A stretch of DNA of 64,000 nt from Sphingobacterium bambusae (GTDB lineage Bacteria > Bacteroidota > Bacteroidia > Sphingobacteriales > Sphingobacteriaceae). This document shows, one piece after another, positions 59,001 to 64,000 of the stretch (positions are counted from its first letter, which is position 1; each line of letters opens with the position of its first letter). Made by a program: the position numbers and the translations under genes. Where the stretch lies: NCBI RefSeq assembly GCF_033955345.1, contig NZ_CP138332.1, positions 3,596,001 to 3,660,000 of the forward strand. The letters are read 5' to 3'. The notes beneath the pieces are model-generated. The model saw only the letters and a list, made by a program, of their open reading frames with translations. It made no database searches and was not told the origin of the DNA.

Positions 59001-59142
59001 AAGCCGTATAGGTATGGGCGTCGTGATTGTTGGCGGTACCATGTTCTCTTTGATCTTGACGCTGTATGTCATACCTGCATTTTATCTCATGATGTCCCAA
59101 AAACGAAAGAAAAGACCCGAATTTGATCAAATCGATGCGTAA
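56065..59142 (+). CDS. RND multidrug efflux permease (HAE1 type)
   Basis: The 1025-residue inner-membrane proton antiporter is of the AcrB/MexB type. Helix TM1 follows SIKRPVLAIVMNLLLILFGI, and the pair of Asp residues in the TM4 segment LATGLVVDDGIVVTENIFKK carries the proton relay. The internal duplication is seen in the second half (GLVTKNGILIVEFANQLRDQG). Length is normal. Probable substrates are hydrophobic compounds. It overlaps the start of the TolC-like gene by a few bases. Confidence 0.96.
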   Translation: MSLSTLSIKRPVLAIVMNLLLILFGIIGYTFLGIREFPSIDPAQISVRTSYAGANADIIESQITEPLEKSINAIDGIRNISSSSNQGSSNITIEFNLGKNLEEAANDVRDKVSQALRNLPQDIDAAPVVSKADADSEPIITMTVQSTTKNVLELSDYAENIIAQRLQTIPGVSSVQIWGQRKYAMRLWIDPNRLASYGLTVLDVRTALNNQNVELPSGKLTGANTELAVKTVGNLASEEEFNNIIIKSDANRIIRMGDVGSAALEAENFETKMSDSGYPMVSLAVIPQPGTNYLDIADQFYAEYDKLKADVPPGFDLNIAIDNTQFVKKAVLEVVETLLIAIVLVVLIIYLFFRNWAIAFRPLIDIPVSLIATFFIMYLCGFSVNVLTLLAIVLATGLVVDDGIVVTENIFKKVEEGMSPIEAAIKGSNEIFFAVISISITLAAVFLPVIFLEGFVGRLFREFGVVIGAAVLISAFVSLSLTPMLNAYLMKGGEQRRSKFYDKTERYFEMMNKEYEGSLRGFLKLKWLSFAVIAGCFVLIYFFYSVLPKETAPYDDRSYLSLRATAPEGASYEYMDRFMTDLTMLINDSVPEKKVSLVITSPGFGSASTNSGVVRLGLVQPDERTRSQEEISNYLSSLTKQYSEARVAVSQQPTISVNRRGGLPIQYIIQAPNFQQLEEKIPIFMDELSKDNTFSMVDVNLKFNKPEIFVTIDRAKAQSLGVSVLDVAQTLQLSLSGQRFGYFMMNGKQYQVMGQFDRKDRATPMDLASIFVKSQSGQLIQLDNIVEMEERSSPPQLYHNNRYMSATVSAGLAPGRSMGEGIEAMDAVKEKVLDASFTTDLGGEARDFVESGSNTMFAFGLAVLLIFLILAAQFESFVDPIIILLTVPMAVGGALFSLWLFGQTWNIFSQIGTIMLIGLVTKNGILIVEFANQLRDQGLEKYQAVVTASEARLRPILMTSLAIALGALPIAMSLGAASTSRIGMGVVIVGGTMFSLILTLYVIPAFYLMMSQKRKKRPEFDQIDA

Positions 59143-60451
59143 AGTCATGAACAATATATTGCTGCTGCTTTCATTTATGTGCTGTTCCTTATCGGTAGCT
59201 GTTGCACAGGATCTACTGACCGTTCGCGATGCTGTAGGAATTGCCTTGGAAAATAACTACGCCATACGCCTAACCCAAAACGTGCAACGCGCAGCGAAGG
59301 AAAATAATACATATGGCAACGCAGGACTGTTGCCTACCGTTACGGGAAACCTGACACAAAATAATAGTGTTCAAAATTCAAATCAGATACAGAATAACGG
59401 CGAAGAGCGTTCCTTGGATAATGCACGAAACAACAGTCTAAATTACGGCGTGAATATCGGATGGACTGTGTTCGACGGATTCGGCATGTTTGCACGCATG
59501 GAGCGGCTGCGAGAGCTGGAGAAGCAGGGCGAATTAGAGATGAAGCGAGCGGTTCTGACAACCATAGGCGATGTCATTACGATGTATTATACGATTCTCG
59601 AACAGCAGAATATGCTATCGGCCTTGGATTCCAGCATTCATATCTCTAATGAGCGCCTGCGGACGGCACAAAACAGGTTTTCGATAGGGAAGGCGGCCAA
59701 GCTAGAAGTGCTGAATGTGCAGGTAAACCTCAATGAGGACGTTTCGGCACGCCTTAGACAGGCGGAAACGGTAAAAAACCTGAAGACCTCGCTCAACAGC
59801 TTACTGGCAAGGGAGCTGGATATTGATTTTATGGTGGATACCTTGGTGAATATCGATGGTGCCCTAGTTTATACGGATCTGCTGGACAAGGCCAATCAGT
59901 TTAATCCGGACTTGCAGCTTATCGTTTTAAACAAGCGCTTGGCAGAGTTGGATTTGAAGAACGTAAAAGCAGGACGATATCCCGTCGTACGGCTGAACAC
60001 GGGATACAATTTTTCCCGATCGGAATCGAGTTTGGGCTTCGTAGCACAATCGAATTCAAGAGGCTTTAATTATGGCGTAACGGCCTCTGTCAATATTTTT
60101 GACGGCTTCAACCAACGTAGAAACGAGCGGATTGCAAAAATTCAGATTGACAATGCCAGTTTGTTGATCGAGCAGCAACGGCTCTTGGTACATACCAATC
60201 TAAAGACCGCTTATGAAACGTATCTCACCAATTTGGAATTGGTGAAATTGGAAGAAAAAAATGAAGATATCGCTCGACAAAATCTGACGATCACTTTGGC
60301 GAAATATACCATCGGCTCCATTAGTTCGGTAGAGTTCCGTGACGCTCAAGAGAATTTCATTGCTGCAATCTCTCGCTTTAATACGGCACAGCTGCAAGCT
60401 AAATTATCAGAAATTCAACTGAAAGAATTGATTGGGCAGATTGATTTTTAA
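59135..60451 (+). CDS. TolC-family outer-membrane efflux channel
   Basis: From ATG 59135 the protein has 438 residues, with a signal peptide ending in SVAVAQ. The mature part is a duplicated helical-barrel channel: DAVGIALENNYAIRLTQNVQRA, RFSIGKAAKLEVLNVQVNLNE, then LDLKNVKAGRYPVVRLNTGYN and KYTIGSISSVEFRDAQENFI in the second repeat. ATG 59147 is another possible start. The start overlaps the permease stop, so translation is coupled. It completes the tripartite pump. Confidence 0.93.
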   Translation: MRKVMNNILLLLSFMCCSLSVAVAQDLLTVRDAVGIALENNYAIRLTQNVQRAAKENNTYGNAGLLPTVTGNLTQNNSVQNSNQIQNNGEERSLDNARNNSLNYGVNIGWTVFDGFGMFARMERLRELEKQGELEMKRAVLTTIGDVITMYYTILEQQNMLSALDSSIHISNERLRTAQNRFSIGKAAKLEVLNVQVNLNEDVSARLRQAETVKNLKTSLNSLLARELDIDFMVDTLVNIDGALVYTDLLDKANQFNPDLQLIVLNKRLAELDLKNVKAGRYPVVRLNTGYNFSRSESSLGFVAQSNSRGFNYGVTASVNIFDGFNQRRNERIAKIQIDNASLLIEQQRLLVHTNLKTAYETYLTNLELVKLEEKNEDIARQNLTITLAKYTIGSISSVEFRDAQENFIAAISRFNTAQLQAKLSEIQLKELIGQIDF

Positions 60452-60508
60452 TGATAGCACCGTGTCGAGCCCCTCGATTTATGTATCATTTCTGTTAACG
60501 AAAAATTG

Positions 60509-60522
60509 AGCAAACGTTTGCT
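60509..60522. promoter_or_regulatory. LacI/CcpA-type operator upstream of the GH109 gene
   Basis: AGCAAACGTTTGCT is a perfect 14-bp palindrome with the central CG pair typical of LacI-family operators. It lies about 36 bp before a TATACTTG element (60558-60565), a one-mismatch -7 box. Confidence 0.55.
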
Positions 60523-60723
60523 TTGCGTTTTCGTTTTTTTTTACCTCCGAATAGCATTATACTTGTGTCATTAAGGTGATATTACCTTGATGTATAACCA
60601 TGTTAAGCCGATTTCCATCGCGTAAATAGGTTATTGGGATAGACTGTTTAGTTTGTTTTAAAATAGGTGATTTAAGGGGGGCGCTGGTCGTCCCCTTTAA
60701 TATGCTAGAAAAGTTATCTGATT

Positions 60724-62139
60724 ATGGATTCAAATAGAAGAGAATTTTTAAAGAAGGCGTCGCTCTTGTCCAGTGTAGCCATTACGTTGCCGACGATTAA
60801 CAGCCATGCCTTTGCTGGGGCTGCTCGATTTAACATGAGCGGCTATGCTGCACCGAAAATAGAAAAGGTGAGGGTGGCGGTAATTGGTCTTGGTATGCGT
60901 GGCCCGGGAGCGGTGGATCGTCTTTCCTATATCGAAGGTGCAGACATTGTAGCTTTGTGTGATAAGCATGCCGATCGGGTGGCGAAAGCACAACGTATAT
61001 TGACCAATAAAGGGTTAGCGGAAGCTAAGTCTTATTCAGGTGAAGATGGTTGGCAGCAACTGTTGAAAGAAGTGGAGGTCGACCTTGTGTATATCTGTAC
61101 ACCATGGCCCTACCATGCTCCAATGGCAATCGCTGCCATGAAAGCCGGTGCGCACGCCGCTTGTGAGGTGCCTATAGGATTGACCTTAAAAGAATGTTGG
61201 GACGTTGTCAAGACTTCAGAAGAGACCAAGAAACACTGCATGATGTTGGAAAACTGTTGTTATGACTTTTTTGAGATGTTGACGTTGAACATGGTGCGGC
61301 AAGGGCTTTTTGGAGAATTGGTGCATGCAGAAGGTGCTTATATCCACGACCTACTGTCGCTCAACTTTGATAAGAATGGTTACGATAACATGTGGCGCCT
61401 GCGGGAGAATATCAAGATGAACGGGAATCTATATCCGACGCACGGTATCGGCCCTATAGCACAATGTCTTAACATCAATCGCGGCGATCGAATGACGCAT
61501 TTGGTGGCCATGCAATCCAATGATTTTATGATGGCCAACAAAGCCAGTGAGCTTGCTGCACAAGACTCTTTTTTTCAAGAGTTTGTAGGTAAGAAATATC
61601 GCGGCAATATGGACACTACACTGATAAAGACAGAAAAGGGCAAGACAATGATGGTGCAGCACGACGTGACCTCGCCAAGACCCTATTCGCGTATACACTT
61701 GCTCAGCGGAACGAAAGCTTATGCGCAGAAGTATCCGAAAGAGGGCATTGCCTTTGGCCACAGTTTTATTAAAGAAGATGAGTTGAAGGCGCTGTATGAC
61801 AAATATACGCCGGAGTTGATTAAATATATTGGGGAGCAGGCTAAGCAGGTAGGCGGACATGGCGGTATGGACTTTATGATGGACTGGCGCCTGATCGACT
61901 GCTTGCGTAACGGCCTGCCGCTGGATCAAGATGTGTACGACGGGGCTTCTTGGAGCGCAATCGTTCCCTTGAGCTGCGAATCGGTTGCTAAAAACAGTAA
62001 GACGGTAGCGATTCCTGATTTTACCAACGGCGCTTGGCAAAGCAACAAGCCGCACGATCTTACCTTGAACGGTGGTGGAAACACCGGCATACGCCCGAAG
62101 GTATCGAAAGAGCAAAAGAACCAGCTTAAAGTGGAATAG
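60724..62139 (+). CDS. Gfo/Idh/MocA oxidoreductase, GH109-like
   Basis: The 471-residue protein starts with a Tat-type signal (NRREFLKKASLLSSVAITLP). The mature part has the dinucleotide motif VAVIGLGMRGPGAVDRL, CTPWPYHAPMAIAAMKAG, the CEVPIGLTLKECWDVVK segment and NCCYDFFEMLTLNMVRQG, as in GH109 family members, which use NAD in a redox mechanism to remove alpha-N-acetylgalactosamine. A periplasmic location follows from the signal. The exact sugar is unknown, since many GH109 homologues are uncharacterised. A perfect operator-like palindrome lies upstream. Confidence 0.88.
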   Translation: MDSNRREFLKKASLLSSVAITLPTINSHAFAGAARFNMSGYAAPKIEKVRVAVIGLGMRGPGAVDRLSYIEGADIVALCDKHADRVAKAQRILTNKGLAEAKSYSGEDGWQQLLKEVEVDLVYICTPWPYHAPMAIAAMKAGAHAACEVPIGLTLKECWDVVKTSEETKKHCMMLENCCYDFFEMLTLNMVRQGLFGELVHAEGAYIHDLLSLNFDKNGYDNMWRLRENIKMNGNLYPTHGIGPIAQCLNINRGDRMTHLVAMQSNDFMMANKASELAAQDSFFQEFVGKKYRGNMDTTLIKTEKGKTMMVQHDVTSPRPYSRIHLLSGTKAYAQKYPKEGIAFGHSFIKEDELKALYDKYTPELIKYIGEQAKQVGGHGGMDFMMDWRLIDCLRNGLPLDQDVYDGASWSAIVPLSCESVAKNSKTVAIPDFTNGAWQSNKPHDLTLNGGGNTGIRPKVSKEQKNQLKVE

Positions 62140-62183
62140 CAATATCCGCGGTAAAGCAAATCACCAATAGATTGAGCGATCTG

Positions 62184-62227
62184 GATGCCTCAGAAAATGT
62201 AACGTATTTTCTGGGGCATCGTGTTTT
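62184..62227 (+). terminator. Terminator after the GH109 gene
   Basis: GATGCCTCAGAAAAT (62184-62198) pairs with 62206-62220 with one G-U pair, followed by GTGTTTT. Confidence 0.75.
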
Positions 62228-62270
62228 CTGCTAATTTTCATTTCAACAAAATAGTGTTATATTGTAGCCT

Positions 62271-63353
62271 ATGAAGGCAATATTTTACCTTTCTGTAGCG
62301 CTGTGCGCAGTCTATGCCGCTTGCGGTTCAGCTGCGAGTGAACAGCAGCAAGCACAGACCGCAGACTCCGTGGCGATGTGCCATACCGGACAGATTCCTT
62401 CGCGTTTTGCCGCGATGCGGCAAGATTCTTTGATAAAAGCGGGGAGCAGCGACGAAAGGGGTATGGTGCTTATTCCTTCGGGAAAATTTAAGATGGGTTC
62501 TTTAAATTTCGAGGATGCACAACCTATACATGAAGTACAACTCGATTCTTTTTATATGGATGAACACGAAGTGACCAACGCGCAGTTTGCTGCCTTTGTG
62601 GAGGCTACGGGTTATGTGACCGTGGCGGAACAGCCGCTAGATCCTAAAGATTTCCCGGGGGTAGATCCCAAGCTACTGGTGCCCGGTTCAGCTGTTTTTG
62701 CAGCACCGGAGGAGGTTGCTGGATTGAGCGATCCGATGCAATGGTGGAGTTATGTGCCGGGAGCAAATTGGCAACATCCGGAGGGGCCTTCGAGCACGAT
62801 CAAAGGGCGCGAGCAGTTTCCCGTTACGCAGATTGCCTATCCCGATGCGGCGGCTTATGCTAAATGGGCGGGCAAGCGATTGCCTACGGAAGCGGAATGG
62901 GAATATGCCGCCAAAGCGGGGCGGCATAGCAATGAAACGTACTATTGGGGGAATGATAAAAAAGAAGATGGAAAATGGTTGGCCAATATTTTTCAGGGAA
63001 CATTTCCGACGAGCAATACCAAGGAGGATGGCTACGTAGGAACGGCTCCAGTGAGAAGTTTCCCCGCGAATGCCTGGGGCTTATATGATATGGAAGGCAA
63101 CGTGTGGGAATGGTGCGTGGACTTTTATCGGCCTGATGCCTATACACTTGACCGCGGGCAGCAAAATCCGAAAGGCCCGGCAGATTCTTATGATCCACAG
63201 GAGCCCGGCGCAGTAAAACGTGTTCAGCGCGGTGGATCTTTCCTGTGCAACGATCAGTATTGCGAACGTTATAAGGCCGGAAGTCGGGGGAAAGGGGAGG
63301 TCAATAGCCCGACTAACAACGTCGGTTTCCGTTGTGTAAAAGATATAAACTAA
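62271..63353 (+). CDS. Formylglycine-generating-enzyme-like (SUMF1) lipoprotein
   Basis: The 360-residue protein has a short signal with a likely lipobox (VYAACG). The FGE-sulfatase domain spans about residues 60-358, with MVLIPSGKFKMGS, DEHEVTNAQFAAFVEATGY, RLPTEAEWEYAA, GLYDMEGNVWEWCVDFY and RGGSFLCNDQYCERYKAGSR. The pair Cys326/Cys331 in CNDQYC sits where the copper-binding catalytic Cys336/Cys341 of human FGE lie, so this may be an active sulfatase-maturing enzyme, unlike the many FGE-like proteins without these residues. No sulfatase is in the window. Its stop lies in a terminator stem. Confidence 0.9.
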   Translation: MKAIFYLSVALCAVYAACGSAASEQQQAQTADSVAMCHTGQIPSRFAAMRQDSLIKAGSSDERGMVLIPSGKFKMGSLNFEDAQPIHEVQLDSFYMDEHEVTNAQFAAFVEATGYVTVAEQPLDPKDFPGVDPKLLVPGSAVFAAPEEVAGLSDPMQWWSYVPGANWQHPEGPSSTIKGREQFPVTQIAYPDAAAYAKWAGKRLPTEAEWEYAAKAGRHSNETYYWGNDKKEDGKWLANIFQGTFPTSNTKEDGYVGTAPVRSFPANAWGLYDMEGNVWEWCVDFYRPDAYTLDRGQQNPKGPADSYDPQEPGAVKRVQRGGSFLCNDQYCERYKAGSRGKGEVNSPTNNVGFRCVKDIN

Positions 63354-63388
63354 AAGAGCCCGCGATGTTGCGGGCTCTTTTAGTTTTA
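63348..63388. terminator. Bidirectional terminator between the FGE-like gene and carB
   Basis: A perfect 16-bp inverted repeat (63348-63363 and 63370-63385) with a 6-nt loop overlaps the stop codon of the FGE-like gene. Confidence 0.9.
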
Positions 63389-63399
63389 TACTGACGATG

Positions 63400-64000
63400 T
63401 TATTGAGCGTTCAAGAACATCGATTTTTGGCTGTAAAGCTCTCGGAAGAACGGATCTTGAAGATCTTTGATAAAGCGGATAGCTTCACCTGTAGATTTCA
63501 TCTCTGGCCCTAATGTCTTATCTACTTCAGGGAATTTAGAGAAGGAGAATACCGGTTCTTTGATTGCATAGCCATTCAATTTACGCTCGATCTTGAAATC
63601 TTTCAATGTGTTCACTCCCAACATCACTTTCGTAGCGATATTGATGTAAGGCACGTCGTAAGCTTTTGCGATGAAAGGAACTGTACGTGACGCGCGTGGA
63701 TTGGCCTCGATCACATAAACATTTTCACCTTTTACAGCAAATTGGATGTTAAGCAATCCCTTCACGTTAAGTGCTTTGGCTAATTTAATGGAATATTCTT
63801 CCATTTTTTGCTGCACGGCATCCGACAAACTAAATGGAGGCAATACTGCAGATGAGTCTCCAGAGTGTATACCTGCAGGCTCGATATGCTCCATCATACC
63901 AATGATATGCACATCTTCTCCATCACAGATAGAATCGGATTCCGCTTCTTCCGCGCGATCTAAGAAGTGGTCAATCAAGATTTGGTTTCCAGGAAGGTTC
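63400..64000 (-). CDS. carB: Carbamoyl-phosphate synthase large subunit, 3' part
   Basis: The frame stays open to the window edge, so only the C-terminal 199 residues are visible. They belong to the second ATP-grasp half: LIDHFLDRAEEAESDSICDG, HIEPAGIHSGDSSAVLPPF, VIEANPRASRTVPFIAK and GPEMKSTGEAIRFIKDLQDP. The protein ends about 20 residues after GPEMKSTGE, where the E. coli enzyme continues with a 130-residue allosteric MGS domain, so that domain is absent. CarB supplies carbamoyl phosphate for arginine and pyrimidine synthesis. Confidence 0.93.
   Translation of the reverse strand, partial: NLPGNQILIDHFLDRAEEAESDSICDGEDVHIIGMMEHIEPAGIHSGDSSAVLPPFSLSDAVQQKMEEYSIKLAKALNVKGLLNIQFAVKGENVYVIEANPRASRTVPFIAKAYDVPYINIATKVMLGVNTLKDFKIERKLNGYAIKEPVFSFSKFPEVDKTLGPEMKSTGEAIRFIKDLQDPFFRELYSQKSMFLNAQ

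Noticed and set aside
61429..62142. 237-codon minus-strand frame within the GH109 gene
   Set aside because: It is antisense to a well-supported gene, and its His/Arg-rich composition is that of a shadow frame.

Overview
The window is a chromosomal segment of a Bacteroidota bacterium, most likely Sphingobacteriaceae (Sphingobacterium/Pedobacter-like). This rests on the complete rRNA operon, on promoters of the Bacteroidota type (TTTG, then about 17-23 nt, then TANNTTTG), on the near absence of Shine-Dalgarno sequences, and on the gene families present: a fused HemC-HemD, an NtrY-like kinase, a GH109 protein with a Tat signal and dockerin-bearing secreted enzymes. The genus is inferred from memory of such genomes, not from a search.

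Layout. 1-8.7 kb: the end of a coiled-coil protein, a very large membrane sensor histidine kinase and the succinate dehydrogenase/fumarate reductase operon (sdhCAB, minus strand). 8.7-18.2 kb: an outer-membrane barrel protein; a CsbD-like/csaA/tadA cluster; sodA, msrA, recA and nth; a small gene with its own terminator; a secreted subtilase and a prolyl-oligopeptidase-family lipoprotein. 18.3-22.3 kb: an arginine biosynthesis unit (N-acylglutamate synthase-like GNAT, argG, a second GNAT, argC) behind a roughly 270-nt leader that holds an Arg-rich short ORF and two hairpins. 22.3-28.7 kb: a lipoprotein and C5-pathway haem/tetrapyrrole genes (hemL, hemB, hemCD, hemA). 29-32.3 kb: a small membrane protein and an rbfA-aat-aminotransferase-DUF2027 operon. 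32.3-43.5 kb: argH, galM, dgt, topB, two proteins of unassigned function and a lysine-degradation pair (lysine 6-aminotransferase plus ALDH7-type dehydrogenase).

43.5-49.9 kb is a complete rRNA operon (16S, tRNA-Ile GAT, tRNA-Ala TGC, 23S, 5S) with tandem promoters, boxA-like sites and long processing stalks. It is followed by three near-identical terminators, the second and third fused to what look like 5S fragments. 49.8-50.9 kb has no intact gene but contains two copies of a perfect palindrome and a heptapeptide-repeat reading frame broken by stop codons. 50.9-64 kb carries a secreted multi-domain GH31 enzyme, an RND efflux operon (adaptor, permease, TolC-like), a GH109 family protein behind a LacI/CcpA-type palindrome, a formylglycine-generating-enzyme-like lipoprotein and the 3' end of carB.

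Most of the window is core metabolism and housekeeping. No CRISPR array, transposase, integrase, phage module or recognisable defence system was found. The less ordinary material is regulatory or structural: the arginine-operon leader, the region downstream of 5S, a long hairpin after sodA, and candidate operators before hemA and the GH109 gene.
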